A DNA stretch of 64,000 nt from Deinococcus actinosclerus (GCF_001507665.1 NZ_CP013910.1:1177501-1241500), one strand, 5' to 3'. Shown: positions 46,964-57,410, counted from the stretch's first letter. The notes: generated from the sequence alone by a model not told the origin. Made by a program: numbers and translations.

Positions 46964-47393
46964 CCGTTCCTGAGTCGGCACCCTGGCCGCCCACCGTCAT
47001 CCGCGTGCGCTACGCCGAGACGGACGCGATGGGCGTCGTGCACCACGCCACGTACCCCGTGTGGTTCGAGGTGGCCCGCACGGACCTGATGCACCACCTG
47101 GGCCTGCCGTACCGGGAAGTGGAGGCGCGCGGGTACTACCTGATGCTCTCGGGCCTGAACGTCGAGTACCGCCGCGCCGCCCGCTACGACGACGAACTGC
47201 GGATCGTGGCGCGGCTCAGCAGCGTCCGCTCGCGCACCATGACCTTCACCTACGAGGTGCTGCGCGGTGAGGAACTGCTCGCCACCGGTGAGACCCGTCA
47301 CATCGCCACGGACCAGTCCTACCGCCCCGCCCGCCTCCCGGACGACGTCCTGAGCCTGCTGCAGGCGCCGGGCCGCGCTAGACTGCCGGGCAC

Positions 47394-47397
<4 letters not shown>
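46960..47397 (+). CDS. YbgC-type acyl-CoA thioesterase
   Basis: The 145-residue hotdog-fold protein has the 4HBT signature [20 protein letters not shown], with catalytic Asp, and continues with [19 protein letters not shown]. Such enzymes hydrolyse acyl-CoA or acyl carrier protein thioesters. GTG start overlaps the rbfA stop (GTGA), and its stop overlaps the next ATG (ATGA). Confidence 0.88.
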
Positions 47398-47861
<464 letters not shown>

Positions 47862-47870
<9 letters not shown>

Positions 47871-48000
47871 TACGGGATTACATCGCCTTGCTTCCGACTT
47901 GAACACGTTCCGTTGTTCCCTCTCCCCCTGTGGGAGAGGGAAGGGTGAGGGGGACACCGGGCGACTCCTGATGTCTTGGAATCACTTGAATCCCATCTGA
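47862..48000. repeat. Short MITE-like element with 9-bp flanking repeat
   Basis: The element is bounded by CCCATCTGA at 47862-47870 and 47992-48000. Its ends are imperfect inverted repeats (TCTGATACGGGATTACA versus TCAGATGGGATTCAA). An 11-bp hairpin (47916-47926 with 47932-47942) sits inside. It contains no gene. The left copy of the direct repeat supplies the stop codon of the Nudix gene. Confidence 0.65.
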
Positions 48001-48008
48001 CCTCACCG

Positions 48009-48049
48009 CGCAGGAGGCGGCCCTCGGATGTCCGGGGCCGCCTCCTGCG
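48009..48049. terminator. Bidirectional terminator, nudix operon and cytochrome c gene
   Basis: A perfect 15-bp stem (48009-48023 with 48035-48049) closes an 11-nt loop between convergent genes. Confidence 0.7.
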
Positions 48050-48057
48050 CAACCGGC

Positions 48058-48702
48058 TCAGTTCAGCGTCTTGATGTACGCCTGCAGGTTCGCGATGTCG
48101 CTGTCGGTCAGCTGCGCGTCCGAGAAGCGGGGCATGGTGGCCGACAGTTCCCGCTCGGGGGTCTTGCCTTCGCGCAGGGTGGTGGTGAACTGCGCCAGCG
48201 TCCAGCTCTTGGGGCCGTCGGCGGTCACGAGGCTGGGCCCGATCTGGCCCTGGCCGTTCGCGCCGTGGCAGCCGGCGCAGTTGGCCGCGAAGGTCTTCCC
48301 GCCGGCCGAGGCGTCCCCCTGCGTTTCGGCGGCGGCGGCCGTCTCGGCCGGCTGCTCACCGGTCGAACCGGCGGTGTCGGTATCGGTGGCGCTGCCCTCG
48401 GTGGTGCTCGTCGCCTGATCGCCCGTGCTGTTGCCGCTGGCTTCCACCGTCGCGCCGTTCTCGCCGGCCTGCTCGCCGCCGTCGTTGGCCCCCCGCGTGT
48501 TGGCCTGGGTGCCGCCCGCCGGGCCGGACGACGCGCCGTTCGCGCTGGGGGACGACTCGCTGTTGTTCTGGGGGGCCTGGGTCTCCTCGCCACCCTTCTC
48601 CTCCGTGTGGTGCTCCGTGGTGGCAATGTTGTACCCGATGACGGATCCGCCGACGGTCAGGGCCAGCAGCAGCGTCATGGTGACGGCGAAGGTGTTCTTC
48701 AT
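48058..48702 (-). CDS. Membrane-anchored class I cytochrome c
   Basis: The 214-residue protein has an N-terminal anchor (TFAVTMTLLLALTVGGSVIG), then about 95 residues of Ser/Thr/Gly/Ala/Glu-rich linker. A cytochrome c domain follows with the heme motif CAGCH and the Met ligand in TMPRFSDAQL. The long flexible linker would let the heme domain reach partners across the envelope. The ATG is at 48702. Confidence 0.86.
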   Translation of the reverse strand: MKNTFAVTMTLLLALTVGGSVIGYNIATTEHHTEEKGGEETQAPQNNSESSPSANGASSGPAGGTQANTRGANDGGEQAGENGATVEASGNSTGDQATSTTEGSATDTDTAGSTGEQPAETAAAAETQGDASAGGKTFAANCAGCHGANGQGQIGPSLVTADGPKSWTLAQFTTTLREGKTPERELSATMPRFSDAQLTDSDIANLQAYIKTLN

Positions 48703-48780
48703 ATGGCCCCGAGCCTACCATACGGTCAGGGGGCGTTTGCCCGTTCCAGCGCGCACTTCCGTCCTGCGCGCCCCGCGCCC

Positions 48781-48786
48781 TAGACT
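48781..48786 (+). promoter_or_regulatory. Leaderless -10 element of the BtuF-like gene
   Basis: TAGACT lies 7 nt before the ATG at 48794. Confidence 0.6.
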
Positions 48787-48793
48787 GCCGGGC

Positions 48794-49537
48794 ATGCCCT
48801 CCATGCGCCTTGCCAGCCTGACGTGCAGCAACACCGACATCCTGCACGCCCTGCACGCCACGGACCGGCTGGTGGCGGTGGACAGCCACAGCGACGCCCC
48901 CGGCATCGAGCACGCCGTCCGGCTCGGCCCGGACCTCAACATCGACGTGGACGCCCTGACCCGCGCCCGCCCTGATCTGGTGCTCGCCAGCCTGAGCGTG
49001 CCCGGCATGGAGCGCGTCGTGCAGGCGGTGCAGGCCGCCGGGCTGAACACCGTGATCCTCGACCCGACCAGCGTGCCGGGCACCGCCGCCACCATCCGGC
49101 AGGTGGGTGCGCTCCTGGGCCTGCCGGAACGCGGAGAGGAGGTCGCCGCCGCGCTGGAGGCCGAACTGGCCGCCCTGCACCGCCCCAGCCCAGCCCCGGC
49201 GCGCGTGCTGGTCGAGTGGTGGCCGAAACCCATCATCGCCGCCACCCGCGACTCCTGGGTCACCGACCTGCTGAGCAGCCTGGGCGCCGTGAATGCCCTG
49301 GCCGGGCGGGCCGGGCGCAGCAGCCCCCTGACGCTGGACGAGGTCCGCGCCGCCCGCCCGGACCTGATCGTCTGCTCGTGGTGCGGCGCGAAGAAACTGC
49401 GCCCCGAGGTCATCGAGGCGCGCGGCCTGGGCGTGCCTGTCGTCGCTGTGCCCGAGAGTGGACTGGGCCGCCCCGGCCCCCGCCTGATCGAGGGCGCCCG
49501 GCAGATCCGCGCCGCCCTCGACGCCCTGGGCCGCTGA
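48794..49537 (+). CDS. BtuF/FhuD-like helical-backbone metal-receptor protein
   Basis: The 247-residue protein has the two-lobe fold of cobalamin- or iron-chelate-binding proteins: RLASLTCSNTDILHALHATD, RARPDLVLASLSVPGMERVV, GLNTVILDPTSVPGTAATI and RAARPDLIVCSWCGAKKL. No signal peptide is present and the -10 fixes the start, so it is probably cytoplasmic. No transporter genes are near. A ligand-binding or sensory role is possible. Confidence 0.78.
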   Translation: MPSMRLASLTCSNTDILHALHATDRLVAVDSHSDAPGIEHAVRLGPDLNIDVDALTRARPDLVLASLSVPGMERVVQAVQAAGLNTVILDPTSVPGTAATIRQVGALLGLPERGEEVAAALEAELAALHRPSPAPARVLVEWWPKPIIAATRDSWVTDLLSSLGAVNALAGRAGRSSPLTLDEVRAARPDLIVCSWCGAKKLRPEVIEARGLGVPVVAVPESGLGRPGPRLIEGARQIRAALDALGR

Positions 49538-49592
49538 CGGCAGCAGAAGGGGAGAGGCCATGCGACCTCCCCCCCCAGACCAGACTCCCGGT

Positions 49593-50447
<855 letters not shown>

Positions 50448-50595
50448 GGGATCACCGGGGCGCGCGGGGCGCCGAAGTCAGAGAGGAGTGGGGGAGAGGG
50501 TGCCCGCGTACCCCCTGCGGGTGGGAGGTGGGGTGGGGGCGTACGCGCTGAACTATCTCACCCGCCGCGCGGGGCGCATGACCCCGAACGACCGG

Positions 50596-51171
50596 TCAGG
50601 CAGGCCGCACGCGCGCAGCGGGGAACACCATCCGGAAGCCGGGCACACCTGCGGTCAGCAGTGGTCGCCGCTCCAGCAGGGCCGGGTGGAAGTCCCCGCC
50701 GATCACGCTCAGCCGCGCGGGCCGCACCCGTCCGGACGCCGACACGGTCGTCAGGAGGGACGTCCGATCCTCGGCTTCCGGCAGGGGCGGCTGCGTCAAT
50801 GTCCGCCACGCGGCGGGCACGACCGCCGTCGTCACGGGCACCGGGGGCCCCCAGGCCCGCACGCTCAGGTGGGCGAGCAGCCGCCCGTCCTGCGTGACCC
50901 GCACCTGCTCGCGTCCCGGCACGCCCTCCCACGCGAAATCCGCCCGTGACTTGGGAATCGCCCAGTTCCGGCGGCCCCACACCACACTCTGCTGCGTGCT
51001 CACCACGATCCGCGTCACCTGCGGCTCGCCGCCCAGCGACGCCCACAGCAGCTCGTCATAGGGGCCCACGCCGGACTGCGCGTAGCGCACGAGCATCAGC
51101 GCCCCCGCCTCGCGGCCCCCGTACACGGCGACCACTCCCCGACCCGTCAAGTTCCACGGCGCATCCGACAC
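50596..51171 (-). CDS. Acetoacetate decarboxylase-like protein
   Basis: The 191-residue protein has features of the ADC fold (APWNLTGRGVVAVYGG, RRNWAIPKSRADFAWEG) but the catalytic Lys region cannot be confirmed by eye. The substrate is unknown. The GTG at 51171 is preferred because TACGCT (51179-51184) lies 7 nt upstream. An earlier in-frame ATG at 51198 would overlap the divergent gene's start. Confidence 0.72.
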   Translation of the reverse strand: MSDAPWNLTGRGVVAVYGGREAGALMLVRYAQSGVGPYDELLWASLGGEPQVTRIVVSTQQSVVWGRRNWAIPKSRADFAWEGVPGREQVRVTQDGRLLAHLSVRAWGPPVPVTTAVVPAAWRTLTQPPLPEAEDRTSLLTTVSASGRVRPARLSVIGGDFHPALLERRPLLTAGVPGFRMVFPAARVRPA

Positions 51172-51178
51172 GCCCGGC

Positions 51179-51190
51179 AGCGTATACCCT
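51179..51190. promoter_or_regulatory. Abutting divergent leaderless -10 elements
   Basis: AGCGTATACCCT contains TACGCT on the minus strand (51179-51184) and TACCCT on the plus strand (51185-51190). They serve the GTG at 51171 and the ATG at 51197 at 7 and 6 nt, respectively. Confidence 0.6.
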
Positions 51191-51196
51191 GCACGC

Positions 51197-51553
51197 ATGC
51201 TCAAGCACGTCTCCTTCCTCACGCGCGACATCGGCGTGACCGTCGCCTTCTACGAACGCCTCGGGGCCACCACCGAGAAGCACCTCACCACGGGCGAGGG
51301 CCACCGCCGCGCCGTCCTGCGCCTCGGGGACGGCCTCCTCCAGTTCTTCCAGGTGACCGGCGAGACCCCCGCCCCGCACCTCCACTGGGCCGAACACATC
51401 GCCCTGCACGTCACCGGCCTGCGCGACCTCCTCCCCAAACTGAAAGAGGACGGCGTGACCGTCACCCGCGACCTGCAACCCAGCCCCAGCGGCCGCGACA
51501 TGGCCTTCGTGCAGGACCCCGACGGGCGGCAGGTGGAACTCCTCGAAGCCTGA
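51197..51553 (+). CDS. VOC-family (glyoxalase-like) protein
   Basis: The 118-residue protein has the VOC pattern LKHVSFLTRDIGVTVAFYERLG, HIALHVTGLRDLLPKL and AFVQDPDGRQVELLEA. Members are metal-dependent lyases, dioxygenases or drug-binding proteins. The function here is open. The -10 at 51185-51190 fixes the start. Confidence 0.85.
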   Translation: MLKHVSFLTRDIGVTVAFYERLGATTEKHLTTGEGHRRAVLRLGDGLLQFFQVTGETPAPHLHWAEHIALHVTGLRDLLPKLKEDGVTVTRDLQPSPSGRDMAFVQDPDGRQVELLEA

Positions 51554-51601
51554 CCCCTCCCCAGGCCCGCACACCCGCCGCACCGGCAGCCGCCTGCGCG
51601 C

Positions 51602-51607
51602 TAGCCT
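51602..51607 (+). promoter_or_regulatory. Leaderless -10 element of the RBBP9-like hydrolase gene
   Basis: TAGCCT lies 6 nt before the ATG at 51614. Confidence 0.6.
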
Positions 51608-51613
51608 GAACGC

Positions 51614-52180
51614 ATGACGCCGACCATCGTGATCGTGCCGGGCCTGGGGGACAGCGGCCCGGAGCACTGGCAGAGCCTCTGGACCGGGAAGTTCGGCGCG
51701 GCGCGCGTGCGGCAGGACGAACCGGACCGGCCCACCCCCGAGACGTGGTCGGCCCGCCTTCAGGAGGTCATCGACGCGACGCCCGGCGACCTGGTCCTGA
51801 TCGGGCACTCGTGCGGCGTGCTGAACATCGTGCACTGGGCGCGCCTGACCGGCGGGCACCCGCGCGTGAAGGGCGCCATGCTGGTCGGACCCACCGACGC
51901 CGACCGCGCGTTCGAGGCGTACCCCACCGTGGCGGATATGGCCCCCGTCCCCATGCAGCCCCTGCCGTTCCCGGCCCTGGTGGTCGCCAGCGAGAACGAC
52001 CCCTTCGCCAGCTTCGAGCGGGCGCAGGCCTTCGCCGAAGCCTGGGACGCCGAATTCATCTCGGCGGGCGAGGCCGGGCACATCAACGTCGCCAGTGGAC
52101 ACGGCGACTGGCCCGACGGCGAGGTGCTCCTGAGCGAGGCCCTGCACTCCTGGACGCCACCGGACATCGTGCGGATGTGA
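51614..52180 (+). CDS. RBBP9/YdeN-family alpha/beta hydrolase
   Basis: The 188-residue protein starts TIVIVPGLGDSGPEHWQSLW, the signature of this family, with nucleophile elbow LIGHSCGVLN. The Asp in VVASENDPFASFERA and the late His in AGHINVASGHGDWP complete a Ser-Asp-His triad. The substrate is not known. Confidence 0.88.
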   Translation: MTPTIVIVPGLGDSGPEHWQSLWTGKFGAARVRQDEPDRPTPETWSARLQEVIDATPGDLVLIGHSCGVLNIVHWARLTGGHPRVKGAMLVGPTDADRAFEAYPTVADMAPVPMQPLPFPALVVASENDPFASFERAQAFAEAWDAEFISAGEAGHINVASGHGDWPDGEVLLSEALHSWTPPDIVRM

Positions 52181-52182
52181 AG

Positions 52183-52302
52183 GGGGGGAGTGGGTTGTGG
52201 GCAGTGGGTCGGTCGCTTTAGGCGAGCACGCGGTGGAGCTGCCGTGAAGCGTCCACGCGGGCCGGTGCGCTGATGCACTTCAGCCCACGCCCCACTTCCC
52301 CC
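52183..52302. repeat. Imperfect long inverted repeat in a convergent gap
   Basis: The arms 52183-52204 and 52281-52302 match at 18 of 22 positions. A nested stem (CGCGgTGGA with TCCACGCG) lies between them. No gene is seen. It may be a structured 3' UTR, small RNA or decayed repeat. Confidence 0.45.
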
Positions 52303-52308
52303 AAAGCA

Positions 52309-52338
52309 ACGCGCCCCAGGTCATTGACCGGGGCGCGT
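52309..52338 (-). terminator. trxA terminator hairpin
   Basis: ACGCGCCCC (52309-52317) pairs with GGGGCGCGT (52330-52338) just past the trxA stop. No T run follows on the minus strand. Confidence 0.5.
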
Positions 52339-52350
52339 CACCTTTGGTGT

Positions 52351-52686
52351 TCAGGCGCTGGCGGTTTCGGCATTGCTGTACTTGTCCAGCAGCGCTTCGA
52401 AGGCGCGCTTGGGCTGGGCGCCGACGACGCCCTCGACCGGCTGGCCGTCCTTGAAGAGGATCAGCGTGGGGATGCTCATGACGCGGTACTGGCCCTGCGT
52501 GACGGGGTTCTCGTCGACGTTCAGTTTCGCGATCTTGACCTTGCCCTCGTACTGCCCGGCGAGTTCCTCGATGACGGGGGCGATGATGCGGCAGGGGCCG
52601 CACCAGGGGGCCCAGAAGTCCACCAGGGTCAGGCCCTCGCCGATCTCGTTGTTAAAGTTGCTGTCCGTGAGTTCCACAGGCTTCAT
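52351..52686 (-). CDS. trxA: Thioredoxin
   Basis: The 111-residue thioredoxin has the active site WCGPC at residues 28-32 within LVDFWAPWCGPCRIIAP, and the cis-Pro in VMSIPTLILFKDG. It reduces cytoplasmic disulfides with electrons from thioredoxin reductase. TATAGT (52694-52699) lies 7 nt before the ATG, giving a leaderless start. Confidence 0.95.
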   Translation of the reverse strand: MKPVELTDSNFNNEIGEGLTLVDFWAPWCGPCRIIAPVIEELAGQYEGKVKIAKLNVDENPVTQGQYRVMSIPTLILFKDGQPVEGVVGAQPKRAFEALLDKYSNAETASA

Positions 52687-52805
52687 GCCATCGACTATAC
52701 CCCTGGGGGGCAGGGTGGGGATATGCCGCAGGTGGGTGTTCCCTCACGGGTTGTTTAACCGTGGTGAGGTGGGTCGCAGTTGGCGTTTCCGTGGTGGGGA
52801 CGCGC

Positions 52806-52811
52806 TAGCCT
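52806..52811 (+). promoter_or_regulatory. Leaderless -10 element of the DUF309 gene
   Basis: TAGCCT lies 7 nt before the ATG at 52819. Confidence 0.6.
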
Positions 52812-52818
52812 GCCGGGC

Positions 52819-53181
<363 letters not shown>

Positions 53182-53295
53182 CGCTCCGTCAGGTATCCTG
53201 ACCCGCGAACGCTCAGGTCAGGCCCCACAGGGGGCCGCGCCGGGCGTCCGCCGCCGCCCCCCCCATGGCCGGCGCGGCCCCAGGAGACAGGACAG

Positions 53296-53874
53296 ATGGA
53301 ACGCATTGCACTCTTTATTGACGGCGCGAACGTGTACGCGGCAGCCAAACGACTCGGGTGGAACTTCGACCACCGCAAGATCCTGGAGCACTTCGCCGCT
53401 CCGGGCCGCCTGTACAACGCCTTCTACTACACGGCCGTCCCCACCCCCATTGACGACAAGCAGAAGCGCTTCACGGACGCCCTGACGTACATGGGTTACA
53501 CCGTGCGAACCCGCCCGCTGCGCGAGGCGACCGACGACAGCGGCGACACCTACCGCCGCGCCAGCCTGGACATCGAGATCGTCACGGACCTGCTGACCAC
53601 CAGTGACCAGTACGACACCGCGGTGCTGCTGACCGGCGACGGGGACTTCGAGCGTCCGGTCGAGGTGCTGCGCGCGCGCGGCAAGCGCGTCGTGGTGGCC
53701 AGCATCGCCGAGATGACGAGCTACGAGCTGCGTAACGCCGCCGACCTGTACGTGGACTTCAAGGACATCCGCGAGCACGTCGAGCGTCCCGGCTACCGCC
53801 TGCCCAGCGAGCAGCGCGGGCAGGAGAACCGGCCCTTCTACACGTCCGCCGCGCTCGACGGCGACGACCGCTGA
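53296..53874 (+). CDS. NYN-domain (LabA/DUF88) putative nuclease
   Basis: The 192-residue PIN-like NYN protein has conserved acidic residues in LFIDGANVYAAAKRLGW, ASLDIEIVTDLL and LLTGDGDFERPVEVL. The family includes RNases and RNA-turnover factors. An AGGAGA site precedes the ATG at 53296. Its TGA overlaps the plsX ATG by one base, so the two are co-translated. Confidence 0.85.
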   Translation: MERIALFIDGANVYAAAKRLGWNFDHRKILEHFAAPGRLYNAFYYTAVPTPIDDKQKRFTDALTYMGYTVRTRPLREATDDSGDTYRRASLDIEIVTDLLTTSDQYDTAVLLTGDGDFERPVEVLRARGKRVVVASIAEMTSYELRNAADLYVDFKDIREHVERPGYRLPSEQRGQENRPFYTSAALDGDDR

Positions 53875-54884
53875 TGAGCCTGCCGGTCGCGCTGGACGCC
53901 ATGGGCGGCGATCACGGCGCCCCGCCCAACGTCGAGGGGGCGGTGCAGGCCGCCCGCGCGGGCGTGCCCGTGATCCTCGTGGGGGACCGCGTGAAACTCC
54001 ACGCGGAACTCGGGCGGCACGCGGGCAGCGCGAGTCTGCCCATCGAGGTCGTCGAGGCGACCGACGTGATCGGCATGGACGAGCACGCCAGCGACGTGCG
54101 CAGCCGCACCCAGGCGAGCATCAACGTCGCCTCGCGGCTCGTGAAGGAAGGCCGCGCCTCGGCCGTGGTCAGCATGGGTCACAGCGGCGCCACCATGGCG
54201 TCGGCGCTGCTCACGCTGGGCCGCATCAAGGGCGTCGAGCGGCCCGCGATCCTCACGCACCTGCCCGCGAAGGGAGGCTTCACCACCCTGCTCGACGCCG
54301 GGGCGAACGCGGACGTGAAGGCCAGCTACTACGCGCAGTGGGCGCGGCTGGCCAGCGTGTACCTGAAGGTCGTCGAGGACCGCGAGAACCCCACCGTGGG
54401 GCTGCTCTCCATCGGCGAGGAGGACCACAAGGGCAGCGCGCTGGTTCTGGAGGCACACGGGCTGCTGCGCGCCCTGCACGGCCGGGGCGTGAACTTCCAC
54501 GGGAACGTGGAGGGCCGCGACATCTTCCGCAACACCACCGACATCGTCGTGACCGACGGGTTCACCGGGAACGTCGTGCTGAAGCTCGCCGAGGGTGAGG
54601 CAAAGGTGCTGTTCGGCTGGGTCAAGGAAGCCCTACAGAGCAGTCTCAAGAGCAAGCTGGGCGGCCTGCTCGTGCGCGGCGCGCTGCGCGGCCTGGCCGA
54701 GCGGATGGACCCCAGCACGTACGGCGCGAGCCTCTTGATCGGCGTGCGCGGCCTGGCGTTCATCGGGCACGGCAGCGCCGACGCCCGCGCCGTCAAGAAC
54801 GCCCTGCTGCGCGCCGCGCGCGCGCACGAGGCGAACCTGATTCCCCGCCTGGAGGCGGCCTTCACCGAACAGACCTCCGGCTGA
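53874..54884 (+). CDS. plsX: Phosphate acyltransferase PlsX
   Basis: The 336-residue enzyme turns acyl-ACP into acyl-phosphate for phospholipid synthesis. The N-terminus VALDAMGGDHGAPPNVEGAV, the region SMGHSGATMASALLTLGRIK and VTDGFTGNVVLKLAEG with HGSADARAVKNALL are diagnostic. It is coupled to the NYN gene and ends at a clear hairpin. Confidence 0.95.
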   Translation: MSLPVALDAMGGDHGAPPNVEGAVQAARAGVPVILVGDRVKLHAELGRHAGSASLPIEVVEATDVIGMDEHASDVRSRTQASINVASRLVKEGRASAVVSMGHSGATMASALLTLGRIKGVERPAILTHLPAKGGFTTLLDAGANADVKASYYAQWARLASVYLKVVEDRENPTVGLLSIGEEDHKGSALVLEAHGLLRALHGRGVNFHGNVEGRDIFRNTTDIVVTDGFTGNVVLKLAEGEAKVLFGWVKEALQSSLKSKLGGLLVRGALRGLAERMDPSTYGASLLIGVRGLAFIGHGSADARAVKNALLRAARAHEANLIPRLEAAFTEQTSG

Positions 54885-54898
54885 CCCGCGCTCCCTCC

Positions 54899-54930
54899 AC
54901 ACCCGCCCGGGAGACCACCTGGGCGGGTGT
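54899..54930 (+). terminator. plsX terminator hairpin
   Basis: ACACCCGCCC (54899-54908) pairs with GGGCGGGTGT (54921-54930). There is no T run. Confidence 0.6.
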
Positions 54931-54993
54931 CGGCGGTTCAGGGCCGCGCCGCACCTCTTGGCACACTCACCACCTCATGAGAAGGTGTGGGTC

Positions 54994-56178
54994 ATGTTGC
55001 AGGAACTCAGTGTCCAGATCGTCAAACCACAGGTGTGGGTGGGCCTCGCGCTGACCGCAGTGGCCGCGTACGCCATCTACCGCTTCGGACGTGTGCTGAT
55101 CGGCGCGCTGGAACCCCACGTGCCCGCCCGCCTGCGCCCCGCCCTGAAGTGGCTGTGGTGGCTGGTCGTGATCGTTGGCTGGCTGGCGGTCGCCACCGCC
55201 GTGGCTTACCTGCCCAGCGTGCCGGTGCTGTTCAGCCTGGGCCGCGACATCATGGACGGCTTCCGTCACAGCGCCGGGCAGCTCGTTGTGGTGATCGCCA
55301 TGGCCCTGATCGCCTGGAACCTGATCGGCACGCTCGCGCAGCGCATCGTGGCCGAACAGGAATTCAACCGCCGCAGCGTCCGCGTGCAGACCCTCAAGGG
55401 CGTGGTGGAGAGCACCCTGCGGGTCGTGGTCGTCATCCTGAGCGTCATCGCGGGTCTCCAGGCGCTCGGCGTGAACGCCACCAGCCTCCTGGCCGGGGTG
55501 TCCGTGCTGGGCCTCGCCGTGGGCTTCGGCGCGCAGAGCCTCATCAAGGACGTCTTCAACGGCTTTTTCATCCTGCTCGAGGACCAGTACGGCGTGGGCG
55601 ACGTGATCACCGTGAACACCGGGCAGCTCTCCGGCGGCGTGGAGCGCCTGAACCTGCGCGTCACCGCCCTGCGCGCACTGGACGGCACCGTGCACATCAT
55701 CCCCAACGGGCAGATCGCCACCGTCAGCGTCAGCAGCAAGGACTGGTCGAGGGTGGTCGCGCAGGTGGACGTCACGTACGCCGCGAACATCGACGACGCC
55801 CTGCGCGTGCTCGAACAGGTCAGCAGCGAGATCTACGAGGCCGACGAGTGGAAGCACTTCTTCCTGGAGGCGCCCGAGCAGCAGGGCGTCACGCAGCTCG
55901 CCCCGGACGGCGTGACCCTGCGCGCCCTGTTCAAGGTGCAGCCCAAGAGCCAGTACGCCATCGGGCGGGAATTCAACCGCCGCATCAAGATCGCCATGGA
56001 CGAGGCCGGGATCGAGATTCCCTTCCCGCAGCGCAGCCTGAACTTCGGCGGCTCACCCATCGAGATCAAGCTCACCCGCGAGGATCTGGGCCGCGACCCG
56101 CGCGGCGGCCAGGACCGCGGTCACGCCCCGGTGAAACCCACCCTGACCCGCGACCCCGAGGAGAACGAGAACACCTGA
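54994..56178 (+). CDS. MscS-family mechanosensitive channel
   Basis: The 394-residue protein has four N-terminal membrane segments. The pore helix region follows (ATSLLAGVSVLGLAVGFGAQ and SLIKDVFNGFFILLEDQYGV), then the beta domain (GDVITVNTGQLSGGVERLNL, IPNGQIATVSVSSKDWS) and a cytoplasmic tail. It would open under hypo-osmotic stress. The ATG at 54994 follows AGAAGG, preferred over an upstream TTG at 54958. Confidence 0.9.
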   Translation: MLQELSVQIVKPQVWVGLALTAVAAYAIYRFGRVLIGALEPHVPARLRPALKWLWWLVVIVGWLAVATAVAYLPSVPVLFSLGRDIMDGFRHSAGQLVVVIAMALIAWNLIGTLAQRIVAEQEFNRRSVRVQTLKGVVESTLRVVVVILSVIAGLQALGVNATSLLAGVSVLGLAVGFGAQSLIKDVFNGFFILLEDQYGVGDVITVNTGQLSGGVERLNLRVTALRALDGTVHIIPNGQIATVSVSSKDWSRVVAQVDVTYAANIDDALRVLEQVSSEIYEADEWKHFFLEAPEQQGVTQLAPDGVTLRALFKVQPKSQYAIGREFNRRIKIAMDEAGIEIPFPQRSLNFGGSPIEIKLTREDLGRDPRGGQDRGHAPVKPTLTRDPEENENT

Positions 56179-56218
56179 CGAGGGGAGACGGGTGAACCGG
56201 AACAGCCACACCATCAAT

Positions 56219-56256
56219 GCAGAGAGGCCGCTGGACTGTCCCCACGGCCTCTCTGC
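56219..56256. terminator. Bidirectional terminator between the mscS-type gene and the desulfurase gene
   Basis: GCAGAGAGGCCG (56219-56230) pairs with CGGCCTCTCTGC (56245-56256), followed by GCGTTTTG on the plus strand. Confidence 0.75.
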
Positions 56257-56269
56257 GCGTTTTGATCGT

Positions 56270-57403
56270 CTAGGCGCGGCTCCAGGCGGCGGCCTGCGTG
56301 AGGGCCTGCGCCGCCGCGCTGACCTCGGCAGGCGTGGTGGCCGCGCCGAAACTGAAGCGCAGCGAGGCGCGCGCCTGCGCCTCATCCAGCCCCAGGGTGG
56401 TCAGGACGTGGCTGGGCTGCATGGTGCCCGCGCTGCACGCACTCCCGGCGCTGGCCGCGACGCCCAGCATGTCGAGGTTCATCAGCAGCGCCTCGCCGTC
56501 CGCGCCGCCCACGGTGACGTTCACGACCTTCGGGCTGCTGTCCGGCGCGTGATTCACGCCCAGGTCCGGGATGCCCGCGACCTCCCGCATGAACTGCTCG
56601 CGCAGCGCCCCCAGGTGCGCCAGGGTCGCGGGCTGCGCCGCTGAGGCGTGGCTGAGGGCCACGCCGGCCGCATATACCCCGGCGGTGTCCTGCGTGCCGG
56701 GGCGCACGCCGCCTTCCTGACCGCCGCCGAGCGTCACGGGCGGCAGCTCGGTTCCCCGGCGCACGTACAGGAAGCCCACGCCGCGCGGGCCGCCCCACTT
56801 GTGCGCGCTGAAGGTCGCGAAGGTCACGCCCCAGCCCGTCAGGTCCACCGGCAGCACGCCCGGCGCCTGCACGGCGTCCGTGTGGTACGGCACGCCCCGC
56901 GCCGCCGCCAGGGCTGCCAGCGCCGGGGTGTCCTGCACCGCGCCGACCTCGTTGTTCGCGTGGTGGATGGACACCAGCGCCGTATCACTGCGCAGCGCGC
57001 CCGCCAGCTGCGCCGGCTCATAGCGTCCGAAGCGGTCCGGGGTCAGGAACGTGACCGCCCAGCCCTGCGCCGCCAGCGCCCGCGCGGGGGCCAGCACCGC
57101 CGAGTGCTCGGTGGGCGTGGTGATCAGGTGCCCGGGCCGCCCATGCCGGTCCTGCCACGCGCGCGTGACCCCCAGCAGCACGTGATTGTCGCCCTCGGTG
57201 CCGCCGCCGTTGGCGATCAGGGTGCGCGGGTCCACCCCGAACGCCGCCGCCACGCGCGCGCGGCCCTCTTCCAGCCGCTCGCGGGCCGCCTGCCCCGCCG
57301 CGTGCACGCTGGCCGGATTGCCGGGCAGCGCCGCCGCCTGCGCGTACGCCGCCAGGGCCTCCGGGGTCATGGGATGCGTCGCCGCGTAATCCAGGTAGAT
57401 CAC
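56270..57403 (-). CDS. Cysteine desulfurase (NifS/IscS family)
   Basis: The 377-residue PLP enzyme removes sulfur from cysteine for Fe-S cluster or thiolation pathways. The PLP Lys is in TFSAHKWGGPRGVGFL. The active Cys is in SAGSACSAGTMQPSHVL. The N-terminus is IYLDYAATHPMTPEALAAY. The GTG start at 57403 is 7 nt after the PASTA gene stop, so the two are probably co-transcribed. No Fe-S scaffold gene is adjacent. Confidence 0.93.
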   Translation of the reverse strand: MIYLDYAATHPMTPEALAAYAQAAALPGNPASVHAAGQAARERLEEGRARVAAAFGVDPRTLIANGGGTEGDNHVLLGVTRAWQDRHGRPGHLITTPTEHSAVLAPARALAAQGWAVTFLTPDRFGRYEPAQLAGALRSDTALVSIHHANNEVGAVQDTPALAALAAARGVPYHTDAVQAPGVLPVDLTGWGVTFATFSAHKWGGPRGVGFLYVRRGTELPPVTLGGGQEGGVRPGTQDTAGVYAAGVALSHASAAQPATLAHLGALREQFMREVAGIPDLGVNHAPDSSPKVVNVTVGGADGEALLMNLDMLGVAASAGSACSAGTMQPSHVLTTLGLDEAQARASLRFSFGAATTPAEVSAAAQALTQAAAWSRA

Positions 57404-57410
57404 GCGCGCC

